A stretch of 64,000 nucleotides of DNA from Larix kaempferi (GCA_027924585.1 BSBM01000486.1:48686001-48750000), one strand, 5' to 3'. Shown: positions 46,009 to 57,934, counted from the stretch's first letter. Numbers and translations are program-made. Notes: a model not told the origin generated them from the sequence alone.

Positions 46009-46196
46009 AATATTACTATACCTGTCTTGTGATGTGTCTCTTATGATCTATGTTGATAACATGCTTGATTAATGAATGTTGATGTACTTGGTAGCATGCA
46101 AATGATTATCTTTTTCTAAGTTTTGAAAAGTGAAATTTGTTAAGAGTGCTAGCACACTGATTCACCCCCCCTCTCAGTGCTCCATTGTGTCCAACA
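46009..46196 (+). repeat. Remnant of a copia LTR 3' end
   Basis: Ends GCACACTGATTCACCCCCCC, then TCTCAGTG and TCCAACA, close to the end of the H LTR at 51772-51817 (ATACTGATTCACCCCCC, TTCCAACA). Its other end lies beyond X and was not found. Confidence 0.5.
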
Positions 46197-46205
46197 GGGT
46201 GGAGT

Positions 46206-47898
46206 TGTTGAAGTTAGTATATGTGCAAATTCCACAGCAAAAGACTCGGGAAGTGCAAAAGTCCCACAAGTGATGGTACCGCAAGGGTCAAATTTCCACC
46301 AAGTAGAAGATCACGTATGCGCAAGTTCCGCAAAGCATTGATACACCAAGTGTGCAAGTTCTGGAAAGCATTGGTACACCAAGTGTGCAAGTGCCACAAG
46401 TGATGGTACCAAAAGGGTTAAAGTCCCACTAAGTCAAGGACCACGTATGCATAAGTTCTACAAGTGATGGGATGACAAAAGCGAAAGATGAGGTCAAAGT
46501 CACACCAATTCGAGGACCATGGTTGCTCAAGTTATACAAAGAAATGGTACATCGAGAGCGCATGACTACAATGCTGAGGTGAAATTTCCACTAAGTCATG
46601 GACCATGGATGCGCAAGACCCACAAAAGATGACACATCAGCAGCGTAGAACATGACATGTGGCATAGTATTAATCCATGAAGTAAGGAAGAAGGAATGCC
46701 ACAACCAACTTGTGGACATACAATCCATGTGGGGCATGTATAAATAGATATGCAAGTTGGAGATTTGATGTAAGCTTGATGGCGAGGCTATAGAGATTCA
46801 AGTGGAAAATACAGTTTTATCTTCGGGGCATCAAGGGATCGAGGACACAACATCATTATCTAGGCATAATTATTAGAGAGGAGCCAAGTGCACACATACA
46901 ACATAATTATTTACTGATGGTGCACATAATGATGTTGTAGATCTGTGACGGATGCGCAAATACTAAAAGGAATAATTATAGAAGCATGTGCAAGTGCATG
47001 AGAACCAAATGATAGTATTGCTGGAAGCACATAGATAGTCACAGATGATGTAAGATAGAAGTGCAGAGACAGAACCGAACTATATCAGAAGATGCACAAA
47101 ATTTTGGTTGATGCATGAATGTTGAAGTGAAGTGTGCGAAGTAAAGAAGTCCATCATATGCACAACAACGGAACACCAACAAAATATTGTAGGCGCGTTA
47201 TGATGAGGATGTTCTGAGGAAAGTGTGTTAAACTGAAAGGATGAATCATATGATGCACAACATGTCGTAGATTGTCTAAATGAATGTAGCACTTAAACCG
47301 AGTGGAAACATCTAAGTTAGTGCGCAGTTCCATATTATACTGATCCATAATCTCAGAACAACAAACTATCAACTAAAAGCACAATATTAGTTGGGAAGTG
47401 CAGTTGCGCAGTAGCAGAAAGACAGAGCGAACCCTAGCGCAGACTGCGAGATCAGAAGCACACAGTACGTGAAGCAATTCATCGATAGAAGTGAAGAATT
47501 GAAGCAAGTCATCAATAGAAGTGAAGAATTGAGTGGAATGAGAAGTCATTGTGATGTATGCAGCACAGTGATAGTGAATTGTCTGCATACGAAGGTGGCA
47601 CACAAAATAACAAACTACAGAAGATCAAAAGTGTGCACGAGTTGAAAGACATAATATTTTGGATATCTAGGTAGCAAGACGAGGCAAGGAGCAGGAGGTT
47701 GTATCCTCCTTCTAGTTGTTGCTAGAGAACACAGGGATTTAGTGTTTCCTTCAGGACGGTGCCTCCTTCGAGTTGGTGCTGGTAAACACAGGAATTCAGT
47801 GCTTCCTTGAATGTATTCTTTTCATTACAAAAGAGCATTCTGTGGTTTTTTCCCATTTGGGTTTCCATGTCAAAATATTGTGTGTTATGTGTTCTTTG
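46206..47898 (+). repeat. H LTR, first part (cut by G)
   Basis: Starts TGTTGAAGTTAG, complementary to the LTR end CAACA at 51817. TATAAATAG at 46739-46747 is a good TATA box. The U3 part holds four diverged units with CACAAGTGATGGTACC, AAGTCCCACTAAGTC and ACCACGTATGCGCAAG blocks. The part near 47700-47830 holds a 58-bp tandem pair with AACACAGG and CCTCCTTC. A purine-rich GGGTGGAGT directly precedes the start. The total LTR of about 1.84 kb is long for copia. Confidence 0.6.
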
Positions 47899-50800
47899 TG
47901 TAACATCTCCATATAACCGAGTTATTATGTTGGGATAGTACAAGAAACAAAAATTAATTTCATATAACAAGCATGTATTTATCTTCGTTCATTTAATTCC
48001 ATGCCTACTTATAATTTCTTCAATAGAACATAAAATTTGATATTGTAGTAACTAGCTCCCTTCCTCCATAAAGACATTGATGACCATTCTATAAAATCTC
48101 ACATTTTTATAAAAGTTTAACGGTTAATCATACTCCTAAGTAAACATTCACTAAAACAATAATCATCACCATATGATCATCACATATTAACAAGGAAACA
48201 TCTTTCTTCAAAGGAACACCTCACGAGTACAATAAGGTTATACCGAAACACAAATAAGATACATAATAAATCACAACATAAACACAAGGTGTCCACATAA
48301 AATACACACAAGAAAGAGACCAATGTAAGGTGGTTCACCCTCAACCTGAGGGCTACGTCCACGAGTAATTTGGATCTTGTATTATTTATCAACTAGAAGG
48401 ATTTACAATCTGCAACTCTTTCGTTGCCATAATCTACTTTCTTAAGTGATTGAAATCTGTATTTTTTTCACACCTCTCTCCTAGAGAGCGTGTGCATTCC
48501 ATACTATCTTCAACATCTCCTTCATACCAATATCCGCAAAAGTATGAACCTTGAGTTTAGGTCTACCTCTTATCTAAATAAATAAATATAAGGCTTCAAT
48601 TCCTATTTCCTCAAAAACCTCTATTCTAGAAAATATTTCAAAAACCCTAAGATGCAAATGATCAAGTGTTCCTACTTCTCAACTTACTAAAACTCATACG
48701 ATAGTAAGTAAATAATATCAAGTAGAGCATACTCTTGCTTTATTATGTTTCCAATATACAACCATATTCGGCTTAGACCTTCTAGTCCAAAACCCACGCT
48801 TTTTATCATCTTACTAAGTATTAAGAAATATAAACAGTCAAATGTAAAAGCTCTTATAATAACATACAACAAGGATTCCTGCTGGGTATACATATTACCG
48901 TGATCACTTTTCCAAACGGCATGCAGCAACATCTTCCCATTTCTTCCTATTGGTAGTCATCAAACTATATATATATATAGATAGATAAAGCCAGGACTCG
49001 TGGCTGCCTGTACGATCTCATTCTAGGATAGAATATAAATATAAATGCCGATTTACTGCAATCTAGGTTTAGTATATAATGTGAAATAGGCTTCTATTGT
49101 TTTCTCAATATAACACTCTACACACTACGACTCTGATCTATCATAACCGGTGTATCACATTTTATAGGGGTCGTAGTTCTCCCATCTCACATCTACGAAA
49201 TATACAGAGTTATAATTTATAAAGGTAAAAGCATATATATTGCAGAGTATGAATAAGGCAGAAATGTCGGATTACAGATATCAAATCACCGTTATCTGTC
49301 ATGCATGGTTTTATATGCATAAATATCCATTCTAAATCGAAAAACTCAGCAAAACAAAACATAAATATTTAACATCACATCTGTCAAACAAAGTTTAATC
49401 GTTTCCAGCAAAACGGTCTTCTAAGGGTATACGATATATCTATATAGGTAGAGATCTGAATAGCTCACAGCTATATCTCCGATTTTCTTTCAGACAATAG
49501 TATATATTTTTAACAACACCACTATAAAACAAAAACTGGGAAAAATAGAAGTTGTAAGGCATAATGAGACTTGCTCAGGGTTCAAGAAAATTATCTTACC
49601 TCCATCGCAGAGGTCAACATATAGCTCAGATCTTACCGGTGATTTCTGTCAAGAAAGGTCGACGAGACGCCCTGATCCTCTATCCCTGCCAGGCGTGAAG
49701 GCTACTAGATTTATACAACCTGTCAAGCAGATCTAGGAGATACCCTGTACCTATATCTTTTGTCAGGCGTGAGAACGCTGGATCGATACTCTACATTCAG
49801 TATTCAAAGAAACCCTCTAGTAGACGCCCTCATCTTCTATCTCTATGAGAAGGATGCTGGATTTGATACTTCATAACTCTGTTAAAGCACGACTATGAAA
49901 ACGCCATCATCTTCCATCTCCGTCAAAACGATGATGGATCCATGGTTCATCTCTATTGTGGAGATCGGATCTCACAAGGTCGTGGCTGTATCTAGCACAC
50001 ATCCAGGACTGCGTGTTCATCTCCAATTAACACACCGTAAAATACTATAACAAATGAAATCCAGAAATCCCCATTGCAGAGATCCTGGTCTCAGAGATTT
50101 TTATTGAAATCTGATCGCAGAGGTCACAAACGCAGAGATCAAAATGGCGCTAACTATTTGTAAATGCATGAAATACAACAGAGGAAATGATCGGGCCTCC
50201 CAGCCATCCTATCCGAGCTAACAATTAGTATGAAAACTTGCAGTCAAAGAAAAACAGAGGGATGCCGCGATTTCTGAAACCCTATATTTGCCCCTCCCGG
50301 TGCGCTATTCATTTCCTAGATCTAAATAGACTATGCATCAAAATTTTAACCGAGAGGCAATCCTTTGTAGTTCGCTATCTCGCATTTTCCCCTCCCCCTC
50401 CGATTCTCTTCACCCTCGTATTTATAATTTCTTTTTTTATCATCGGGGAGTTCGCCTCGAGGTTTGATTTAGGGTGACACATGTCAATCCAATAGGAATT
50501 CGGAGTTTGATCCAAAGTCTAACAAGAAGACTATTAAAATCGATGGTTGTGGCTCCACTCCATCAAGGGAACCATCTCGAGGAAAAGGAGGAAAATGTTG
50601 TGTAAACTGTCAGTTGTGGAGTTTAAGCTGCTCATGTGAGTACACGTTAGAAATGAGAGCAAACCAAGCAAGTGGTAGCTCGAATCCCATGCCCCACTAA
50701 AATTCCCCAACTTAAAACACTGCACGATAAAACAATTTAATTATGATATTCTGAACCGAATTGGTATCCGAATCCTTCCAGCATTAATTTCTTTTTAACA

Positions 50801-51668
50801 ACAATACTCTCTCTTGAAGATTCTGTCACGGTGCTTCAAGAATTATTCGGCTAAGTGTAAATCTTCCCGCAAAATAAGGGGAGAGTTTGCGAAGTGAAAA
50901 TTATGAGGCATTCCCGCGTTTTATTTTTTTTTAACAAATAATGGTCCATGTCTTTCGAATTCCTTTAATGCTCCTAACCCACCTATTTTGCGTACCTTAA
51001 CATCCTTCATATGTTTTACCTCCCGTAAATACCAGTTTCACTTTAATATATATATATTTATGTGTATATTTTACATGAAGTACTTTCATATGTATCATAC
51101 TAAGAAATAGTATGGACACTAGGTTTTTCTTTTACAATATATATATATATATAAATAATATATTATGCATACCCTTTTTGCTTAAAATATTTAGCTTTTC
51201 CTTTTTTAATGCTACTAGTAAGTATTTACTGTAGGCTTAAGGGGTACCGCCAGTTGATAATAAGAATACCTTCTTTTAAGATAATAAGTGTATTACCTAC
51301 TTAGTAACCTCGTAAGAGTAGGGTATGATCTTTGCGACACTTAATGGTCCTTACTGAGCATGTCAATTTTGTTTTGGTATCCCATAGCACAATAATGATG
51401 CCTAGTCTTTATTACTAGTTTCAGAGGACGTCGCTTACCCTTAACCTTTTCCCCTAGTTCGTTTCATGCTCCAATATTAAGTTGTGTCGTGTCCTTAGTC
51501 TCTTAAGTCTATAGTAACAATTAAAAATTTAGGAAAAATTATAAATGAAAGAATACTTTCAAGGTCCACTGGTGGGGCCTTGGCCTTGAGCTCCTCACCA
51601 AGGCCTCCTATATTACAATATACATTTATTTTTAAAATTCTGATAAAGAGAAAAGAAGGGATATTACA
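47899..51668 (-). mobile_element. Solo LTR G (3.77 kb) with CTTTG target duplication
   Basis: The element is bounded by TG and CA, with perfect 5-bp duplications CTTTG at 47894-47898 and 51669-51673. On the minus strand it starts TGTAATATCCC, a common gypsy-type LTR start, and ends GAGATGTTACA. A minus-strand TATAAATAC box lies at 50426-50418. No coding region, PBS or polypurine tract and no internal direct repeat of its ends is visible, so it reads as a solo LTR left by LTR-LTR recombination. Near 49640-49945 it carries about four diverged units with an ACGCCCTGATC-like phrase and a GGCGTGA-like phrase. It shares a 26-nt motif with the LARD-like LTRs. Confidence 0.75.
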
Positions 51669-51673
51669 CTTTG

Positions 51674-51817
51674 TATTAGTGCATATGTGGATGAATGTTT
51701 TATTTATGTTGGATGCATAATTAAAGATAAATAATAATCTGTTAAAGAAGGTAAAAATTGTTGATAACTGCGCTAATACTGATTCACCCCCCTCTTAGTA
51801 TTAAATTGATTCCAACA
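51674..51817 (+). repeat. H LTR, second part
   Basis: Continues the H LTR after G and ends ATTCCAACA. The PBS follows two bases later. Confidence 0.7.
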
Positions 51818-51819
51818 AA

Positions 51820-51831
51820 TGGTATCAGATC
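51820..51831 (+). other. Primer-binding site of H
   Basis: TGGTATCAGATC, one mismatch from the initiator tRNA-Met type, right after the LTR. Confidence 0.75.
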
Positions 51832-51892
51832 GAATGTCTTCGGTCACAGATTAACATTTGGAGGATAGATCCTTGCACAAATATGGACAAGC

Positions 51893-52147
51893 CGAAAGGC
51901 ATTTCAACTAACAGAGCACCAAGGTTTGATGGACCAACTATATCTTCTAGAAGGTCAGAATGGAAGCATATCTGCAATCACTAGGAGAAGATGTCTAGCA
52001 GTCCGTTATTGACGGTTACAATGTCCCAACACTCATACCAGTTAATCCAATATAGAGAAGAATTTATGAATGCAATACAAGAGCAAAAAACGCACTGCTT
52101 TGTGGTTTGAATGGTAATGATTTCATCAAGGTTATGCACTACACATC
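51893..52147 (+). pseudogene. H gag, N-terminal segment
   Basis: ATG at 51893, then APRFDG. After a frameshift, KVRMEAYLQSLGEDV, stop, QSVIDGYNVPTLIPVNP, stop, and AKNALLCGLNGNDFIKVMHY follow: the UBN2-type gag core of plant copia elements. It is cut at 52147 by element Z. It continues at 55693 with the next conserved residues. Confidence 0.75.
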
Positions 52148-52803
52148 TATTAGGATATTTTAATACTCCATCCTTGTCCTACCTAGCATTATTTCATTTT
52201 TCTAGTATTTGATGATGGCATTTCCCCCTTAGTCGTGTGCAGATGTCATCCGAGATCCATATACCACCCTCTGAGCCATGCATGCATCATTTTAGGACCA
52301 CTTCAGTTAGTTCCCTATTTTATAGGAACCTACTGAGTGTTCTAGTGTAGTCCATCTGAGTTAGTTGACTCTTGTGGGGGGTTGGAGCTCCGGATGCCAC
52401 TGATTGTGGCCTCATGCGCCCATTGTTTATTGAAATGCATGACAAACTCACTATTTTTCCCTCCTTAGTCATTTAACTGATTGTGACTTTTGTTAGCCGA
52501 GTTTAGATTCAATTCAGTTGAGTTTGAGTCTTCTGGAGCACTCCAGTGGTGATAATTCCGATGCTAGACCAACTGAGGCTCGAATTATCCTGTGTGATTC
52601 GAATTCTCTCCATTGTATCATCATTTTTTACTATACTGATTATTGGATCATGTGACATTATTCTACTCCTATCTGAGTTCTGCTGCATAATTATTTGTCT
52701 ACTCTTTTTTACTGCACTTTTCACTCTTTTTCAACTTTTCTGCTCATTCTTTCTCTGTGAGGTATACTTAGCTCTTAGATCTGTTGTGACATATAATTTC
52801 ACA
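52148..52803 (+). repeat. 5' LTR of Z
   Basis: 656 bases; it starts TATTAGGATATT where the 3' LTR has TGTTAGTATATT, so the terminal TG has mutated. Ends ATTTCACA. Confidence 0.85.
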
Positions 52804-52880
52804 ATATTATCCAAGGAGGTTCAGGACAAACTCAGATGTGTCTATGAAGGTGACAATAAGGTAAATAAATCAAAGTTGTA
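52804..52880 (+). repeat. Host-gag tract copied behind the 5' LTR of Z
   Basis: This 77-bp stretch encodes KEVQDKLRCVYEGDNKVNKS, the very H gag segment that follows the 3' LTR of Z at 55688-55764. The alignment is gap-free and includes the target-duplication position (ATATT opposite ACATC). It lies where a PBS is expected, and none is found. Confidence 0.75.
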
Positions 52881-52935
52881 GCAGTTTTGCTGTAGAAGCA
52901 GCAGTTTTCACCTTGTATTCTCTCTAGCATTTGCA

Positions 52936-53967
52936 ATGGACAATTAGAACTCTCCTCTCTCTCCTAGGATCTTGACACCCTTGAATTACCTTGATTGGAG
53001 GGCTGATATGCAGATGGTATTGCGCAACAAATCATTGTATAGGGTAATAGTGGGGAAGGATCCCAAACCACAACTAGCTGTTGAGAAGGCCAAGTATCTG
53101 AATAGATTGGATGAAGCATTTGGTTTTATGTGTATTCATATTTCCAGAGATCTACTCTTATACCTCAAAGGATTGAATACTCCAAGAGATTTAGGGTTGA
53201 AGTTAGAGACCCTCTTCGGCAAACAAGATGAACTAAGAGGCCATATTCTGGAGAATGAGTTGATTGCTCTTCAACTGAGCAGTTTCGAGACCATTCAGAA
53301 ATTCTTTTCAAAATTCAAATCTCTGGTTATGCAATGCAAGCAGTGTGGCATTGAGAAGAAGGATGAGTAGCTAGTGCTATCCATTCTGAGAAAGCTAGGT
53401 CATGATTTCTCCATCTTTGTCTCTACCTTCCATTTTGGGTGAATGCCAATCCCTGGTTGGAAGATTCCCTCCTTAGATGTTTTCACTGAATCTCTCATCC
53501 AAGAACAATATAAGTTGATCAAGATGGGCATGTTGAAGGCCTCCAAAGATCAAGATATTATGGCTAGAGAAGCAAAAACTGCGAATGGGAAGGGGAAGCA
53601 TAAGGGAAAGGATAAGAGGCCATCTGAACCCAAGCATAATGCCAAGTCAAGCCCATCAAAGGGAGTCTCCATCTCCAAGAAGGAAAAACAAAAGGGATTT
53701 GAGAAATCCAAGTGTTTCTATTGCAAGAAAGGAAACCACCCAGAGAGATGTTGCATGCAGAAGAAGATAGATCAGATGACCAAGATTCTTGAACAACACA
53801 ACATTACCCTCCCAGAAGGTGCAAGAGAGACTGATTATGGAAGTGATTCTGATGGTTATGAGATATGCCATGCACTGAAGGCTGGGTTTTCAAAATCACA
53901 AGTGTTCCTCATATATTCAGGAGCCTCCAACCACATGGTTGCCTCCAAAGATCATTTTCTTCTTTAG
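52936..53967 (+). pseudogene. Z gag-protease (in-frame stops)
   Basis: One frame from the ATG at 52936 to TAG at 53965, with stops at 52945, 53368 and 53440. Gag blocks: ILTPLNYLDWRADMQMVLRN, NRLDEAFGFMCIHIS, FGKQDELRGHILENEL. A CCHC zinc knuckle (CFYCKKGNHPERCC) follows a Lys-rich stretch. The aspartic protease motif reads LIYSGASNHM: the catalytic Asp of DSGA is Tyr, so the protease is dead. After a frameshift at about 54000 the protease continues with MEHGKFKNFLFVPSLSSNFL and ends in an acidic segment (about 54270-54370). Confidence 0.8.
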
Positions 53968-54374
53968 ATCTCAAAGATGGTCCAATTATTCACATGGGGG
54001 ACAACTCTTAGATCTCTACTGAAGGGAAGGGTACAATACATATGGAGCATGGGAAGTTTAAGAATTTTCTATTTGTTCCTTCTTTGTCATCAAATTTTTT
54101 GTATGTATATCAGATGACTCACACAGTTTCATCGAAGAAAGTGGTATTTGGTCCTAACACAGTTGAGATTTCAAATATCTCTACTGGGAATATTATAGCG
54201 AAATGGTTTGCAAACCATGCCTCCAAGGCATATGAATTCTCACATTTTTTGCAATACTCTCTACCTACCCCATCGGAATCTGATGAAGATGAGAGTGATA
54301 TCTCTTCTAATGAAGATGAGGATCAAGATATTGATGTTGAGAATAAAGTTCAAGGAGATTCAGATTCGGATCCA

Positions 54375-55017
54375 GATCCAACACATGCTCCCAATCCATG
54401 GCCAAGGCCAATATGGGATCACACAGTCCTTGTAGCTGCTTGGAACACAGTTGGGTATCCATTTGACCATAGAACCACCAAATCTCAGTATCATGTAAAA
54501 CTTGCACTATGTCATGCAGATCCACATCCCTTACAGAGGTGCTACATGATGGTGGGGTTTGATCCACAATCTCTTGGAGAGACTTGCCATGGGGGATCTA
54601 CAACCAAAAAAAATATCAGTTGTCTAACAAAGGGTACTCAAAGGTTCATGATTTAGACCACAATGAGCCATTCTCTCCAGTAGCAAGAAGGGTTCCTGAA
54701 AGAGTTGTTTTGGAAAATACAACTTTCCCAAAGGAGTAGATCCACATCCAGATCCAAATCTAGCACCTGCATTGCTATCCTACATAGGAGCAACTTGCCA
54801 ATATTTTTGCAAAGGCTTTCACTGAGGAAAAGATTTTCCTTCTCTACTTAGTATGAAGGTTCTTTGAGTTCCCTATTGCTGTTTTTTTGAGGGGGGTATT
54901 TTTCCCATGAGGGTTTTCCCCATTTCCTTGGTTCATGGATAGTTCTTTTTATCATTTATTTGATTGTATGGGTGAAATTTGGTCTTAGTAACCAGGGCCC
55001 AGGATGAAAAAGTATGG
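54375..55017 (+). pseudogene. Z pol remnants across a large deletion
   Basis: At about 54430-54600 come LVAAWNTVGYPFDHRTTKSQ and CYMMVGFDPQSLGE, resembling the segment just before copia RT. At about 54785-54825 follows EQLANIFAKAFTEEKI, the end of RNase H. Integrase, RT and most of RNase H are missing. Confidence 0.6.
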
Positions 55018-55030
55018 ATTAAGGGGGGGG

Positions 55031-55687
55031 TGTTAGTATATTTTAATACTCCATCCTTGTCCTACTTAGCATTATTTCATTTTTCTAGTAGTTGATGGTG
55101 TCATTTTCCCCCTAGTGGTGTGCAGATGTCATCTAGGATCCATCTACCACCTTTTGAGCCCTACATGCATCATTTTAGGACCACTTCAATCAGTTCCCTA
55201 TTTTATAGGAACCTATTGAGTGTTCTAGTGTAGTCCACTTGAGTTAGCTGACTCTTATGGGTGGTTAGAGCTCCAGATGACTCTAATTGTGGCCTCATGC
55301 ACCCATTTCTGATTGACATGCATGAAAAACTCACTATTGCACCATCCTTAGTCAGTTAATTGATTGTGACTTCAGTTAGCTGAGGTTAGATTCAGTTCAG
55401 TTGAGTTTGAGTCTTCTGGAGCACTCCAGTGGTGATAATTCCTATGCTATACCAACTGAGGTTTGAATTATCCTGTGTGATTCGAATTCTCTCCATTGTA
55501 TCATCATTGTTGACTATACTGATTATTGGATCATGTGACATTATTTTGCTCCTATCTGAGTTCTGCTGCATAATTATTTGTCTACTCTTTTTTACTGCAG
55601 TTTTCACTCTTATTCAAATTTTCTGCTCATTCTTTATCTGTGAGATATACTCTATCTCTTAGATCTGTTGTGACTTAGAATTTCACA
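55031..55687 (+). repeat. 3' LTR of Z
   Basis: 657 bases, TGTTAGTATATT to ATTTCACA, followed by target duplication ACATC. Confidence 0.88.
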
Positions 55688-55692
55688 ACATC

Positions 55693-55920
55693 AACCAAGT
55701 AGGTTTGGTACAAACTCAGAGGTGTCTATGAAGGTGACGAGAAGGTAAATAAAGCAAAGTTTTAGAACTACTATGGTTTATTTGAATCTCTGAGAAAATG
55801 AAAGATGAAGAGAACATTACCTCTTATTTCTTAAGATTTGATGAGATAGATAATGCTATCAAAAGTCTTGGGGTCACTTTGGAAGAAGAATCTGTTGTAC
55901 AAAAGATACTAAGAACTCTT
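55693..55920 (+). pseudogene. H gag, middle segment
   Basis: Resumes H gag after Z: VYEGDEKVNKAKF, stop, NYYGLFESL. After a frameshift come KDEENITSYFLRFDEIDNAI and LGVTLEEESVVQKILRTL. Cut at 55920 by the Y LTR. Confidence 0.8.
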
Positions 55921-56572
55921 TGTTAGTTTTTCAGAATTTACTTCAATCTGATCTAGGATCTTAACTGAGAGAACAACATGTACAACATATCTACAACATA
56001 TCAATCATGGACACAATAATGCAAGCACACAAGAGACACAGAGTTTACTTTGGGAAAACCATAAAGGTGAAAAACCCCAATAACTTCCTTAGAGATATAT
56101 AGAGCAATGATACAACCTAAGCATAAGAGATAGACATCTCCTGCTTCTCCTCCTCCACAAGTGTGCCACTCTCCAAAGAGTGTGTGTGAGAATAGAATTG
56201 ATGAAATAGAGTGCCTCCTGCACTCTATTTATACTTGACTTGACTTTCCTAATAACCTTTACTAGGTCGGCCTCAACTTAACCACATAACACAATGCTGA
56301 CTGGGACGACACCCAATAGGGTGGTCTAATAACCCTTTGACCCACATGTCCGACCCCCAATAGGGTGGTCTAATAACCCTTCAACCCACATGACTTATAC
56401 AGGGCCGACCCCAACAAGGTGGTCTAATAACCCATCAAGTATAAGTTACGACACTTACAATATAAATGATGACACTTCCATATAGAGGAATAATAACATC
56501 TCTATAGGAGTACAATATACATAGATGAAATACATGGGTGAAATACATTCCGAAGTTACATATACATCAACA
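55921..56572 (-). repeat. 3' LTR of Y
   Basis: 652 bases, clearly related to the X LTRs but more diverged from both than they are from each other. Preceded on the minus strand by GTTAAGAGGGAG (purine tract). Confidence 0.85.
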
Positions 56573-56819
56573 CTCCCTCTTAACTAGGAAGGTATTTCTC
56601 GACACAAATTTGCTAGCACAAGTCTTCTTCTCTGGATCATCATCAGCGAATCATCATCCTCGAATCATCGTCATCGTCACTGCTGTTGCTATCTCAATCA
56701 ATCTCTAAATATACTCATCATACGAAGTTCTATAGAGCTAGTCTTTTTTCATACTGGATGTAGGCCCACCATCTGCAGGTCTTCATCATCACTGGCCATA
56801 CTGTGGAATCCTCAGGACT

Positions 56820-57430
56820 TATTACTTGCGTCACAAAACCTGGCTGCAGCATCCCAGGCTATTACGAGCACACAACTCTACCTGTCGGATCTCCTGGGAG
56901 CACATTACATGTGACTGTCACAAAACCTTAAAAGAGTCTCTTGACTAGCAAGAACCCTAAAGAGCATTTGAGGTCTTTGTCATCCTGTCTAGATCTCCAG
57001 GACTTATTACATGTGACCCCCACCAAAAAACCTTAAAAGAGTGTCTTGTCAAGCAAGAACCCTAAAGAGCATCTGAGGCCTTTTTCATCCTATCCAAATC
57101 TCAAGGACTTATTACATGTGGTCATGGAAATGCCTCGAAAGAGCATCTGAGGCCTTTTTCATCCTGTCCAGATCTCCTAGGTCTACTTACATGCCATAGG
57201 ACAAAACCTCGAAAGAGCGTTTGCCAGATCTCCCAGGGAGATATTATATGCCAGCGGCAAAACCTAGTAAGAGAATCTGCAAACCTCCCAGGGCGCTATT
57301 ATATGTCCTCCCAAAGAAAAACCTCAAAAGATAATTTTCCAGATCTCCCAGGGAGCTATTATATGCCAGCAGCAAAACCTAGCAAGAGAATCTGCAAACC
57401 TCCCAGGGCGCTATTATATGCTTATCTGCA
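56820..57430 (-). repeat. Tandem repeats between pol and 3' LTR of Y
   Basis: About six units with AAAACCT(C/T)(G/A)AAAGAG, then AGATCTCCCAGG and CTATTATATGC blocks, homologous to 39765-40110 in X but expanded. Confidence 0.7.
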
Positions 57431-57479
57431 CAACCTGTCCACGGCCACAGAGTATCAACCTGATACTCACCATACATCA

Positions 57480-57850
57480 TTCTGATGTACACACGATCAT
57501 CCTGATCATCATCATTGCATCGTCTTGGCGCATACCATCTGGAGCAACATCCTGAAGCTAATCATCCATGATCATCCTGATCATACAATGCATCCACCTG
57601 ATGCATACACAGTATCTACCTGATACATATCATCATACATGATCTACCTGATCATACAATGTATCCACTTGATACATATACAAATACATACACATGATCC
57701 AACATGATGCATACATACATAAATGATCCAACTGATCATATCCAGCATCCAGCATGATGCATACATACATAAATGATCCAACTGATCATATCCAGCATCC
57801 AACATGATGCATATGCATATACAAAGTAGTAACTGGAGCATCGTCCTGAT
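57480..57850 (-). repeat. GATCAT-rich short palindromes in Y
   Basis: GATCATCCTGATCAT, TGCATCCACCTGATGCAT and similar near-palindromes follow one another, as do related ones in X at about 40135-40265. Confidence 0.6.
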
Positions 57851-57934
57851 GCTCATCATCCAGCGCTTACATCCACAGCCATGTGAAGGATCCTCCTTCC
57901 AACATGCTTGGAATGGCTTCAACAAATGTCTCCA

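Larger units (their letters stand above)
52148..55687 (+). mobile_element. Copia derivative Z (3.54 kb), gag-protease only
   Basis: LTRs 52148-52803 and 55031-55687; target duplication ACATC at 52143-52147 and 55688-55692; purine tract ATTAAGGGGGGGG before the 3' LTR. The interior keeps gag and protease, a pre-RT acidic stretch and the last few residues of RNase H, and has lost integrase, RT and most of RNase H. The region after the 5' LTR, where the PBS should be, is replaced by a copy of host gag sequence (see 52804-52880). Confidence 0.88.

Noticed and set aside
52546-52881. 111-codon hydrophobic ORF as a membrane protein (also 55429-55662)
   Set aside because: It lies inside the Z LTRs and is repeated with them; the hydrophobicity comes from T-rich DNA.
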